NCBI GenBank assembly: GCA_039588915.1
Contig: JBDGYV010000013.1
Span: 39,823-103,822 of the forward strand
DNA: 64,000 nucleotides
From: CAMYLR01 sp039588915
GTDB taxonomy: Bacteria > Gemmatimonadota > Gemmatimonadetes > JACCXV01 > JAHWKZ01
Direction: 5' to 3'
Under the pieces are notes generated by a model, which was not told where the DNA came from, searched no databases, and saw only the letters and a list, made by a program, of their open reading frames with translations. The number at the start of each line of letters is the position of its first letter. Position 1 is the first letter of the stretch. The position numbers and the translations under genes were made by a program. This document shows, piece after piece, positions 35,410-44,046 of the stretch.

Positions 35410-36438
35410 ATGGCCGCTGCGATCCTAACGATCGCCCTGCTGTTGCTGCTTGTTACCCCCGAGGCGGCATGGGCTTGGGGCCCGCCGACTCATGCTTTCC
35501 TGGGGTCCCAGATTCTCGGCGACTTGGCAATTCTGCCACCGGTCATACGCGAACTGCTGTCGGCCCATCCACAACGGTTCCTCTACGGCAACCTCTCAGC
35601 CGACATCACCCAGGCCAAGGAGTATGTCGAGTACAACCGCCACTGCCACAACTGGACGGTTGGATTTGAGGTTCTGGACGAAGCCGACACGCCTGAATTG
35701 CAGGCTTTCGCGCTGGGCTACCTGTGCCACCTGGCCGCGGACACAATCGCCCATAACGTCTTCGTGCCCCGGCGGCTGATATCGACGCCGCACGCCAAGA
35801 CGCTCGGCCACACGTATTGGGAGTACCGCTTCGACACCCAGCTCGGGGACGAGTACCTACGCCTCGCCCGCGAGATCGTAACAAGTGATCATGCACGACC
35901 TGACGCGCTGCTCGAGCACGTGCTCACACAACCGTTCTTCTCGTTCCAAACCAACAAGCGAATCTTCCAGCACATCATTCATCTTTCCAATCGCGAACGC
36001 TGGAACAACCTCTGGGTTCGAATGGCGGATAGCTCGCGGTGGGAACTGGCCTCGGGAACGGTGGATCGGTACGTCGAGCTATCCCTCGCCTATGTGCGTG
36101 ACGTCTTGATGATGGGCGGAGCTAGCTTATCGCAACAACTCGACCCGATCGGACGGGAGCGATTGGCTCTCGCCAAGCGACTGCGCCGACGACATTTTCG
36201 CGCCGCGCGCCGGGAGACGACCCGCGATTTCGCCAACGTGCCGATCTCGACGCTCACATTCGAAGACGCAGCACGACTCTTCGCGACGCGGCCTGTAGCG
36301 CAGGCGGAGATCGAGCGTCACGCAGAGGAGCATTTCCCTGAGCCGCCCTGGCCAAGCCTTTCCAAGGAACGATTCGAGACAGACGATCCCGACCAATTTT
36401 GGTCGGAGTTTCGCGCCCGCTTCGCGGCTACTCGTTAA
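35410..36438 (+). CDS. Exported zinc-dependent phospholipase C-like protein
   Basis: 342 residues with a signal peptide (MAAAILTIALLLLLVTPEAA, cleavage near AWA). The mature N-terminus WGPPTHAFLG and the later HLAADTIAHNVF and RHCHNW supply the Trp/His/Asp ligands expected of the Zn_dep_PLPC fold. The C-terminal third is charged and not recognised. Substrate unknown; a phospholipid or other phosphodiester is inferred from the family. Its TAA overlaps the opposing gatB TAA within TTAA. Confidence 0.78.
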   Translation: MAAAILTIALLLLLVTPEAAWAWGPPTHAFLGSQILGDLAILPPVIRELLSAHPQRFLYGNLSADITQAKEYVEYNRHCHNWTVGFEVLDEADTPELQAFALGYLCHLAADTIAHNVFVPRRLISTPHAKTLGHTYWEYRFDTQLGDEYLRLAREIVTSDHARPDALLEHVLTQPFFSFQTNKRIFQHIIHLSNRERWNNLWVRMADSSRWELASGTVDRYVELSLAYVRDVLMMGGASLSQQLDPIGRERLALAKRLRRRHFRAARRETTRDFANVPISTLTFEDAARLFATRPVAQAEIERHAEEHFPEPPWPSLSKERFETDDPDQFWSEFRARFAATR

Positions 36439-37904
36439 CTGAGCTTCCGACGCAGGATCTGGTTGACCAGCTCAGGGTTGGCCTGGCCCTTGGTGCGTCG
36501 CATGACTTGGCCCACGAAAAACCCCAGCAGCCCCTCTTTGCCGCCGCGATAGGCCTCTACCTCGTCAGGATGACCGTCAATCACAGCGTCGATCTCGGTC
36601 TCCAGCGCGGTCGCGTCGGAGATCTGCTCAAGGCCGTGCTTTTCGATGATGGCCAGAGGATTACCACCGCCATGCTCCACCATGATTTCCAAGACTTCTT
36701 TGGCTGCACTCCCTGAGATTCTGCCTTTTCGCTTGTTCTCGAGGAGTTGCGCCAGATCCGTGGGCGCGATTGGCTGTGGACTGGGCTCAAGCCGTACCGC
36801 TTGACCGCGCTCGTTAGCCAACCTCAGAACCTCTCCCATGACCCAATTCGAGACCTCCTTGGGCTCCTTGAACAACTCGACTACGGCCTCGAAGTAATCG
36901 GCCAGCGAGCGAGTCGCGGTTAACACGTCGGCGTCGTAGGCGGGCAAGCCGTGTTCGGCCACCAACCTGGCCGCGCGGGCTCGCGGCATCTCGGGCAGGT
37001 TGGACTGAACCCGTTTACTCATCGTGCTATCGACCGCCAACGGCTCCAAATCTGGCTCGGGAAAGTAGCGGTAGTCGTGCGACTCTTCCTTGGAGCGCAT
37101 CGGTCGAGCCTCGCCGCGAGCGCTATCCCACAACCGCGTCTCGTGAACAACTCGCTCCCCGGCCTCCAAAAGCGCTGCCTGGCGCTCGACCTCGAACGCC
37201 AACGCGTCCTCGACAAAACGGAACGAGTTGACGTTCTTGACCTCGGTCTTCGTGCCGAACTCGGGCCTGCCCACGGGGCGGAGCGACACGTTGGCGTCGC
37301 ACCGGAGGCTACCCTCCTCCATGTTGCAATCGGACACGTCGAGGTACTCGAGGGTCTGCTTGAGCGCCCGTAGATATGAGTACGCCTCGCCTGGGCTTCG
37401 CAGGTCGGGTTCGCTCACGATCTCGATCAGTGGCGTTCCGCAACGATTGAAATCGACCAACGTGCCGGACTCGGTGTGTGTCGACTTGCCGGCGTCTTCC
37501 TCGAGGTGGACCCGGGTGATGCCAATCGATTTCTCAACATCGTCTTCAAGTACAATTGTGATCAAGCCACCGGTCGCTAACGGTCGGTCGAACTGCGAGA
37601 TCTGGTACCCCTTTGGAAGATCGGGGTAGAAGTAGTGCTTGCGAGCGAAGAGCGACGTCTCGTGTACGGTGCAGCCGAGCGCCAGCGCGGCGGTCACCGC
37701 CAACTCGACGGCGCCCGCGTTCAAAACCGGTAGGACACCCGGATAGCCAAGGCACACGGGGCAAACCTGAGTGTTCGGAGGCGCTCCGTAGGTCGTTGCA
37801 CAGGCGCAAAAGATCTTGCTCGCGGTCTTGAGTTGGGCGTGCACCTCCAGACCGATCACTGGCTCGTAGCGCTCGAGCACCAGGTCCAGCTCGACCGGGT
37901 TCAT
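36435..37904 (-). CDS. gatB: Asp-tRNA(Asn)/Glu-tRNA(Gln) amidotransferase subunit B
   Basis: Kinase/amidotransferase subunit of GatCAB, which makes Gln-tRNA and Asn-tRNA from misacylated precursors. 489 residues from the ATG overlapping the gatA stop (ATGA). Seen: YEPVIGLEVHAQLKT, CP.CLG type cysteine motif (CACATTYGAPPNTQVCPVC), RKHYFYPDLPKGYQISQFD, HLEEDAGKSTH, and the C-terminal YqeY tail domain. The upstream extension is a shadow of gatA. Confidence 0.97.
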   Translation of the reverse strand: MNPVELDLVLERYEPVIGLEVHAQLKTASKIFCACATTYGAPPNTQVCPVCLGYPGVLPVLNAGAVELAVTAALALGCTVHETSLFARKHYFYPDLPKGYQISQFDRPLATGGLITIVLEDDVEKSIGITRVHLEEDAGKSTHTESGTLVDFNRCGTPLIEIVSEPDLRSPGEAYSYLRALKQTLEYLDVSDCNMEEGSLRCDANVSLRPVGRPEFGTKTEVKNVNSFRFVEDALAFEVERQAALLEAGERVVHETRLWDSARGEARPMRSKEESHDYRYFPEPDLEPLAVDSTMSKRVQSNLPEMPRARAARLVAEHGLPAYDADVLTATRSLADYFEAVVELFKEPKEVSNWVMGEVLRLANERGQAVRLEPSPQPIAPTDLAQLLENKRKGRISGSAAKEVLEIMVEHGGGNPLAIIEKHGLEQISDATALETEIDAVIDGHPDEVEAYRGGKEGLLGFFVGQVMRRTKGQANPELVNQILRRKLS

Positions 37905-39334
37905 CCGCTCGACCCGGATTCGACGTCGCGTTCCAGGAACCGTGCGATCTCGAACAATCGACGCTCGCTCAACGGCGGTCCCATGAGTTGCACGCCTATC
38001 GGCAGCCCATCGATCATCCCATACGGGATCGATACCGCTGGTATCCCCGCAAGGTTGGCGCTGACGGTGTAGATGTCGTTTAGGTACATTTCGAGCGGAT
38101 CGTCGATCTTCTCGCCGATCCTGAACGCCGGCGTCGGTGTGGTCGGCGCCAGCAACGCATCGACCCGCTCCCACGCAGTGTCGAAATCGGCAGAGATCCG
38201 GGCGCGAACTGCGGTGCCCTTGCCGTAGAACGCTTCGTAGTAGCCGGCCGACAATACATAGGTCCCGAGCATGATGCGACGCTTGACCTCAGTCCCGAAC
38301 GCCGCCCGGGTGCGGAAGTACATCGACTGCAGATCATCGGCCGGCGCCCGAAAACCGTACCGCACGCCATCGTATCGAGCGAGGTTTGACGATGCCTCCG
38401 CGATCGCGACGATGTAGTAGACCGCTACGCCGTACTCCGTGTGCGGCAGCGAGACCTCCACGATCTCTGCGCCGCCGGCCGCTAGCCGCTCCAGCGCTGC
38501 CTCGCAGGCGCCACGAATCTCAGCGTCGAGCGCCGTGGCAAAGTACTCCTTTGGCCACCCGATCCGAGCGGCGCGGGGCCGCCACGCATCGAGATCGGCG
38601 CCCAGCTCTCCGACCGGTTCGGGTCGTGTGGTGGCATCCGAGGGATCCGACCCGGCCACGACTTCCAGCAACCGAGCCGCGTCCTCGACCGAGGTGGCTA
38701 GCGCTCCGATCTGATCGAAGCTCGAGCCAAAGGCAACCAACCCGTAACGCGACACCCGACCATACGTCGGTTTGACGCCAACGACGCCGCAAAACGCCGC
38801 GGGCTGTCGCACGGAGCCACCGGTCGAACTGCCCAGCGCGACGGGTACAGCCCCGGCTGCAACGGCCGCCGCCGATCCACCAGAGGAACCGCCTGCCACG
38901 CGATCACGGTCATGGGGATTGCGAGTCGGTCCAAACGCCGAGCTCTCGGTCGACGAGCCCATCGCGAACTCGTCTAGGTTCGTCTTGCCGACGACGACCG
39001 CACCGGCCGCTTTGAGGCGCGCTATAGCGGTGGCATCGTAGGGCGAGACGTGCGGCTCGAGAAGTCTCGAGCCGCACGTCGTCGGACCGTCCTTCAACGC
39101 GATGTTGTCTTTCACCGCGACCGGCACGCCAGCCAGCGCCAGTGACTCGCCCTTAGCCACTCGACGATCGACTTCGGCGGCATCCGTCCGTGCCGCTTCC
39201 GCACGCACCGACAAAAAGGCGTTGAGGTCCAAGGCTGCAACGCGTTCTAGCGCCGCAGCGACGACATCGCCGGCGCTCGTTTCGCCACGCTGGACGCTCG
39301 TCGCCGTTGCGATCGCGGACAGAGTGGGACTCAC
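37901..39334 (-). CDS. gatA: GatCAB amidotransferase subunit A
   Basis: Glutaminase of the GatCAB complex; amidase-signature fold. 477 residues. The Ser-cisSer-Lys triad lies in VAVKDNIALKD (K) and VAGGSSGGSAAAVAAG with STGGSVRQPAAFCG (S). Starts with GTG overlapping the gatC stop (GTGA). The gene order C-A-B is compact, with two NTGA couplings. Confidence 0.97.
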   Translation of the reverse strand: MSPTLSAIATATSVQRGETSAGDVVAAALERVAALDLNAFLSVRAEAARTDAAEVDRRVAKGESLALAGVPVAVKDNIALKDGPTTCGSRLLEPHVSPYDATAIARLKAAGAVVVGKTNLDEFAMGSSTESSAFGPTRNPHDRDRVAGGSSGGSAAAVAAGAVPVALGSSTGGSVRQPAAFCGVVGVKPTYGRVSRYGLVAFGSSFDQIGALATSVEDAARLLEVVAGSDPSDATTRPEPVGELGADLDAWRPRAARIGWPKEYFATALDAEIRGACEAALERLAAGGAEIVEVSLPHTEYGVAVYYIVAIAEASSNLARYDGVRYGFRAPADDLQSMYFRTRAAFGTEVKRRIMLGTYVLSAGYYEAFYGKGTAVRARISADFDTAWERVDALLAPTTPTPAFRIGEKIDDPLEMYLNDIYTVSANLAGIPAVSIPYGMIDGLPIGVQLMGPPLSERRLFEIARFLERDVESGSSG

Positions 39335-39609
39335 TCGACGACCCTCGGAACGCGGAACAGGCCATCGACGAAATCCGGCGCTTGGCGATGCATCGCGGAA
39401 GGATCGGCGCAGGGCTCAACAACATCCGGCCGGAGCGGCTGATCGGGCGCGGGTGGCTCAACGGCCTCGCCGGTTTCCATGTCCTCCAGCTGGGCCACAT
39501 AGTCCAAGATCTGCGACAGCTCGACCTGAAACCGAGTGACTTCATCGGCGGTCAGCTCGAGCCGTGCAAGACGCGCGATGTGGCGTACTTCTTCGGGCGT
39601 GATCTCCAT
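39331..39609 (-). CDS. gatC: GatCAB amidotransferase subunit C
   Basis: Small subunit that clamps GatA to GatB. 92 residues; conserved HIARLARLELTADEVTRFQVEL and a Pro-rich middle, ending DGLFRVPRVVE (usual VPRV ending). ATG 39609 follows a TATCTT -10 box by 10 nt and no Shine-Dalgarno is present. First gene of the gatCAB unit. Confidence 0.95.
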   Translation of the reverse strand: MEITPEEVRHIARLARLELTADEVTRFQVELSQILDYVAQLEDMETGEAVEPPAPDQPLRPDVVEPCADPSAMHRQAPDFVDGLFRVPRVVE

Positions 39610-39619
39610 GGTAGGCGCC

Positions 39620-39648
39620 AAGATACAGAACCCCACCGCGCCTGGCAG
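39620..39648 (-). promoter_or_regulatory. Predicted leaderless gatCAB promoter
   Basis: On the minus strand, -35 CTGCCA (39648-39643), a 17-bp spacer and -10 TATCTT (39625-39620). The ATG follows after 10 nt. The -35 matches consensus in four of six positions. Confidence 0.45.
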
Positions 39649-39684
39649 CGCGCCGGGCCTAGCTAGAGACGATTTGTCAGTCGG

Positions 39685-40368
39685 TTACCGGGGCTCGCCG
39701 GCAGGCGATTCGGTCGCTTCGGTGACGACCGTCGGGTCGCTCCCATCGAGAGGTTGGTACACCACGACCGGGCGGCACTCGATGCGCTGATTGCCGCATA
39801 CGAGCTGCCCGACTGTGGCCTGCATCTGCCACTTTCCGTCCACGATGTACGAACCATGCACGATCACCGGCGCGCGACAGGTCTCCTCAGGCAACGCATC
39901 GGGCACGTTGAGCTGGATCTCTGAGGTCATCGTGTATGACTTGTCGATGGCTTCGCTGATCGGAATCGGCTCCCGTTCGACGACCGCCAGGATCGCGTCG
40001 GCGAGCACGATCTCGCTGGGCAATCCGAAGTCGATGGTCACCGTCTGGCCGGCCGGGATCTCGAGATCCCGGGAGATCGAGGCGTACCCGAGGTACTCGG
40101 CCCGAATGGTCACGGCGCCGCTCGGCACGTCGGCGATGAAGTAGTAACCGTCGTTGTTGGTAACGTTGCCCAACGCGGTCCCGTCGATCATCACCATACC
40201 ACCAATCAGCGGTTCACGGGATTCGCTGTCGAACACTGTGCCGATGATCTTGCCGGTGGGTGCCGCCGCGGTCCCATGGTTGGAGCCTGTCTGGGCGAAC
40301 GCATCGACTCCGCCGGCGGCGAAAAGAAAGGCACCCAAAAGGGTGCAAATGGCGTGCTTAAGGGTCAT
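39685..40368 (-). CDS. Exported carboxypeptidase-regulatory-like domain protein
   Basis: 227 residues. Signal peptide to about residue 25 (ends DAFAQ). Residues 40-115 form a CarboxypepD_reg beta-sandwich (GTVFDSESREPLIGGMVMID, GYYFIADVPSGAVTIRAEYLGY), the domain that opens many TonB-dependent receptors of Bacteroidota and Gemmatimonadota, but no plug or barrel follows. The rest has two cysteines pairs (ETCRAP, LVCGNQRIECRP) that could form disulfides. Function unknown. It has its own promoter with a palindrome at the predicted start site. Confidence 0.75.
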   Translation of the reverse strand: MTLKHAICTLLGAFLFAAGGVDAFAQTGSNHGTAAAPTGKIIGTVFDSESREPLIGGMVMIDGTALGNVTNNDGYYFIADVPSGAVTIRAEYLGYASISRDLEIPAGQTVTIDFGLPSEIVLADAILAVVEREPIPISEAIDKSYTMTSEIQLNVPDALPEETCRAPVIVHGSYIVDGKWQMQATVGQLVCGNQRIECRPVVVYQPLDGSDPTVVTEATESPAGEPR

Positions 40369-40396
40369 TTGGACGGGGCCCTAGTTTGAGAATGTC

Positions 40397-40408
40397 AACG
40401 TTAACGTT
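40397..40408. promoter_or_regulatory. 12-bp perfect palindrome AACGTTAACGTT (putative operator)
   Basis: Two tandem AACGTT units forming a full palindrome at about +1 to +11 of the predicted promoter at 40414-40442, and 28 bp before the start codon. A repressor there would block transcription of the exported gene. Confidence 0.5.
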
Positions 40409-40413
40409 CTCCA

Positions 40414-40442
40414 ATTATCCTGCAAAATCTACGCCGTTTCAA
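40414..40442 (-). promoter_or_regulatory. Predicted promoter of the carboxypeptidase-regulatory-domain gene
   Basis: On the minus strand, -35 TTGAAA (40442-40437), a 17-bp spacer and -10 GATAAT (40419-40414). Confidence 0.65.
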
Positions 40443-40549
40443 GGGGGAATCCTCGTACAAGGGTCGTCGGCACGGGCCAGCCGCCGCGCTCATACCCGCG
40501 GGTCGCTTGCAGAGTGCCCTCCGCCCTCGTGGATCGCCGCGACCGGCCC

Positions 40550-42802
40550 TCACCACTCCTTCTCTAGTCGCGCGAATCGTGCCACAAGCCGCTTCTCGCC
40601 GCCGCGATCAAAGCGCACGGTGATCTTCAGGTCGCGGCCCGCGCCAGTCACTTTCACGATCGTGCCGGTGCCAAACTCAGAGTGTTGGACACGCTCTCCA
40701 TGGCGGTAGTCGGGCGCTAGATCTGACAGGTCCTGAGCGGTCGTTTCGACGGGCGCATCGTCGACAGCCAGCGTGTCCCAAGCCGACGCCAATCCGCCGC
40801 CGACCGTCTCCTGCGCCGGGGCCCGGCGACCATACGAGCCGCCCCAACCAGACAGCGGTTCCTCCTCCCACTCGATCAGTTGCTCCGGCAACTCGAGCAA
40901 GAATGGCGACGGTCCGCCGGCCGAGGCTTGACCCCAGCGATACCGTTCGTATGCGTACGCCAAAAAGACCCTGTCCTTAGCGCGGGTCAAACCCACGTAA
41001 AACAACCGCCGCTCCTCCTCGAACTCGCGCGGCGAATCGATGGCGCGAGCGAGCGGGAAAAGTCCCTCCTCGCAGCCGGTCAGAAAGACGACCGGAAACT
41101 CCAGCCCCTTGGCGTTGTGAAGCGTCATGAGCGTCACCACGCCTCCGCCAAGATTCGCCTGATCGATATCGGTCAACAGGCTCACCTCTTCCAGAAACGC
41201 GCCGAGGTCGCCACCCTGCTCCTCATGCTCCCCGCTGAACGTCTGAACGCCGGCTACCAGCTCGTGGAGGTTCTCGAGCCGCTCCTCGCGCCGGGGGTCG
41301 TTCGACGCCCGGTGATGAGCGAAGAGTCCGGCGCGCTCTAAGTACTCCGCCACCCAAACGCCGACCGGTTCTTGTGCGGCGCGGGCCGAGAACTCCCGCA
41401 GCAGGCCAGTCAGCGCGCTCAGTGACTCCACGGTTGGCGCGTGGACTCCGAGCCCCGCCATCGGATCGCCGATCGCCGCTGACAGCGGTACGCCGCGTTC
41501 GGCGGCAACGTCTTCCAGTAACTGCAGCGTGGCTGGGCCTACCCCCCGCTTCGGCACCCTCAAAACACGCGTCATGGACCAGTCGTCCTCGGGGTTCGAC
41601 AAGACACGCAAGTAGGCGATCGCGTCTTTGATCTCAAGCCGCTCGTAGAATCGCGTCCCCCCGACGATCACGTAAGGCAACCCACGCCGGCGCATCCCCT
41701 CTTCCAAAGCCCGCGACTGAGCATTTGTACGGTACAGAACGGCGACATCGGTGGCTCGGTATCCGTCTCTCTCGAGCTGGCGAATCGTCTTCGCTACCCA
41801 ACCCGCCTCGCTCCCCGCATCCGCCGCGGCGTGGACATGGAGCGGGTCGCCGCTCTCGCGATCGGTCCACAGCTTCTTGGCTTTCCGCTCGCGGTTCTTG
41901 ACGACGACAGCGTGCGCAGCCTCGAGGATCCTCTGTGTGGAGCGGTAGTTCTGCTCGAGCCGAACAGCAGTGGCCTCGGGGTAATCGTCCTCAAATGACA
42001 GGATGTTCGTGATGTCCGCTCCTCTCCACCCGTAGATCGATTGATCGTCGTCGCCAACCACCGTGATCGACCGGTGCTCGGCTGTCAGCAGTCGAACCAG
42101 TTGATACTGGGCGTGGTTGGTGTCCTGATACTCGTCCACGAGCACATGCCGAAACTTGCGACGGTACCCGGCCAACAATCGCTCATCATCACGCAACGCA
42201 ACCACCGTTTCCATCAGCAAGTCGTCGAAATCGAACGCTCGGTTGGCTCGCAGCGCGCGGCGATACTCGCGATATGCGTCGGCTATAGCCTCTTCAACGT
42301 GGCCATGATGGGTTGCGGCATACTCGTCAGGTGACAACAACCGGCTCTTGGCATCCGAGATTTGACGCCGAACCCCGTAGGCATCGACAGAGCCGATCGA
42401 CCAACTCATGTCGTCCATCACGCGTTTGATGAGCTGAAGCGTGTCTTCGCTATCGTATATCGTGAACGAGCGCGGATAATCGAAACGATCGGCGATAATG
42501 CGCAGCACACGCGCACACACCGAATGGAAAGTCCCGACCCAGACACCCTGAATGCCATCCGGACGATCGGCAAGAAGGCGTACGATCCGCTCGCGCATCT
42601 CCTGGGCCGCTTTGTTGGTGAAGGTGACGGCCAGGATGTTGCCCGGATCGACATCGTGAGCCTCGATCATGTACGCGACGCGATGCGTGAGCACCCGCGT
42701 CTTGCCGCTACCGGCGCCGGCGAGAATGAGGAGCGGACCCGGTCCGTGCTCGACCGCCGCTCGCTGGGTCGGGTTGAGTCCTTTGAGCAGAGGGTGGGTC
42801 AC
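40550..42802 (-). CDS. UvrD/PcrA-type superfamily 1 DNA helicase
   Basis: 3'-5' helicase of repair and replication. 750 residues. Q-motif LNPTQRAAVEH, Walker A AGAGSGKT, motif Ia, VDEYQDTNHAQY (II), GDDDQSIYGWRGA (III), EQNYRST (IV), VTLMTLHNAKGLEF (V) and VGLTRAKDRVFLAYA (VI). A C-terminal Tudor-like segment (GERVQHSEFGTGTIV) is typical of PcrA/UvrD and binds RNA polymerase in PcrA. GTG start overlapping the kinase stop (GTGA). Confidence 0.96.
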   Translation of the reverse strand: MTHPLLKGLNPTQRAAVEHGPGPLLILAGAGSGKTRVLTHRVAYMIEAHDVDPGNILAVTFTNKAAQEMRERIVRLLADRPDGIQGVWVGTFHSVCARVLRIIADRFDYPRSFTIYDSEDTLQLIKRVMDDMSWSIGSVDAYGVRRQISDAKSRLLSPDEYAATHHGHVEEAIADAYREYRRALRANRAFDFDDLLMETVVALRDDERLLAGYRRKFRHVLVDEYQDTNHAQYQLVRLLTAEHRSITVVGDDDQSIYGWRGADITNILSFEDDYPEATAVRLEQNYRSTQRILEAAHAVVVKNRERKAKKLWTDRESGDPLHVHAAADAGSEAGWVAKTIRQLERDGYRATDVAVLYRTNAQSRALEEGMRRRGLPYVIVGGTRFYERLEIKDAIAYLRVLSNPEDDWSMTRVLRVPKRGVGPATLQLLEDVAAERGVPLSAAIGDPMAGLGVHAPTVESLSALTGLLREFSARAAQEPVGVWVAEYLERAGLFAHHRASNDPRREERLENLHELVAGVQTFSGEHEEQGGDLGAFLEEVSLLTDIDQANLGGGVVTLMTLHNAKGLEFPVVFLTGCEEGLFPLARAIDSPREFEEERRLFYVGLTRAKDRVFLAYAYERYRWGQASAGGPSPFLLELPEQLIEWEEEPLSGWGGSYGRRAPAQETVGGGLASAWDTLAVDDAPVETTAQDLSDLAPDYRHGERVQHSEFGTGTIVKVTGAGRDLKITVRFDRGGEKRLVARFARLEKEW

Positions 42803-44046
42803 GACTCGGCCACGGGCAGCGTGATCCGGAACGTTGTCCCCGGCGCATCATCGGGTGTCACTAGATCCAGGCCCCCGCCGTGGTAGTCCTCGACGATCCG
42901 ACGGGAAAGCGAGAGCCCGACCCCCCAGCCCTGGGGCTTAGTCGACACACCGGTTTCGAAGATCCGTTTGCGCAGTGCGCGCGGAACCCCCGGCCCATCG
43001 TCAGACACTTCGACCTCGACGGTCTCGTTCATCGCACCGCGGGCCGTTCGGAGTGTTATCTCCCCCCCTCGATCCTCGAGCGCGTCGACCGCGTTCTTGA
43101 TCAAGTTCTCCAACGCCCACTCGAGCAACGTCAGATTGGCGGCGACCTGAGGGACGACCCCAAAATCGGTGATAAGTCGGATCGGTTTGCCGCGGCGTGG
43201 CAACCGAGCCCGACAATACTGTTCCAACTCTCGCATCAGGTCGGTCACGTCGATGGGGGTCAGCTGTGGCTGTCGACCGATCAACTCGAAACGATTAGCG
43301 ACCTTGGATAAGCGATCGACGTCCTGCTCCATGGCCTTGAGCGCCATCGTCACGTCGACTTCCGGCTCACCACCACTGCTCCCCGGAACAGCGACGGCCT
43401 TGCGCTCGGCACGCAGCAGCTCGACCCAGCCATACAACGACGAGATAGGCGTTCCCAGTTGGTGCGCGCTCTCACGGGCCATGGCGACCCAGATCTGCCC
43501 GCGTTGGACCCGCAGGTTGTAGCGAATCAGCCAGAACGCGATCAAACCGATCGCCGCCAGCCCGAGCCCCTGGATGTAGGGCAGGTACCTGAGCAGCGTA
43601 ATCGTGCCGGCCTCGCTCACATGGATCTGCTGGATGATCGAGCCGCTTTCGTCGGTGATTGGATAGGGGTCGGCGATGCGGCCCATGCGCACCGTTTCCT
43701 GGCGCAGCGCGAGCCTCTCGGCGGGTGACCATGGACCGGTCTCGTTTGCGATCTCGAGCTTCTCGAGGTTTCTGAACGCGACCGGATTGCCTTCCGGATC
43801 GGTGAGGATGACCGGGTATGGGAACTCCTGTATGACCTCTTCGAAGACGAGGATCTGAGCGTCTTCTGGCGACGAGATCCTCAACGCCCTCGCGTACAGG
43901 GTCGCCAGGCGCTCTGTGTCCTGGCGAATGTCGGCCACCAACGTCCGTGTATACCACACGTATCCGCCGAACAGCCCGATCGTGGCCACGATGGCGACGA
44001 TCGGCCAGATCCGCGGCCGATGTTGGGGGCCGCGGTCGAGGTTCAT
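42799..44046 (-). CDS. Orphan sensor histidine kinase
   Basis: 415 residues: TM1 (14-33), a periplasmic sensor segment of about 120 residues with no recognisable fold, TM2 (about 154-176), then a phospho-acceptor region in which H195 lies in ESAHQLGTPISSLYGW, and an HATPase with LEWALENLIKNAVDAL (N box), VSDDGPGVP (G1) and GWGVGLSLSRRIV (G2). There is no receiver domain and no response-regulator gene beside it. The HQLGTP form of the H box replaces the usual HELRTP. Start overlaps the serS stop (ATGA). Confidence 0.9.
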   Translation of the reverse strand: MNLDRGPQHRPRIWPIVAIVATIGLFGGYVWYTRTLVADIRQDTERLATLYARALRISSPEDAQILVFEEVIQEFPYPVILTDPEGNPVAFRNLEKLEIANETGPWSPAERLALRQETVRMGRIADPYPITDESGSIIQQIHVSEAGTITLLRYLPYIQGLGLAAIGLIAFWLIRYNLRVQRGQIWVAMARESAHQLGTPISSLYGWVELLRAERKAVAVPGSSGGEPEVDVTMALKAMEQDVDRLSKVANRFELIGRQPQLTPIDVTDLMRELEQYCRARLPRRGKPIRLITDFGVVPQVAANLTLLEWALENLIKNAVDALEDRGGEITLRTARGAMNETVEVEVSDDGPGVPRALRKRIFETGVSTKPQGWGVGLSLSRRIVEDYHGGGLDLVTPDDAPGTTFRITLPVAES

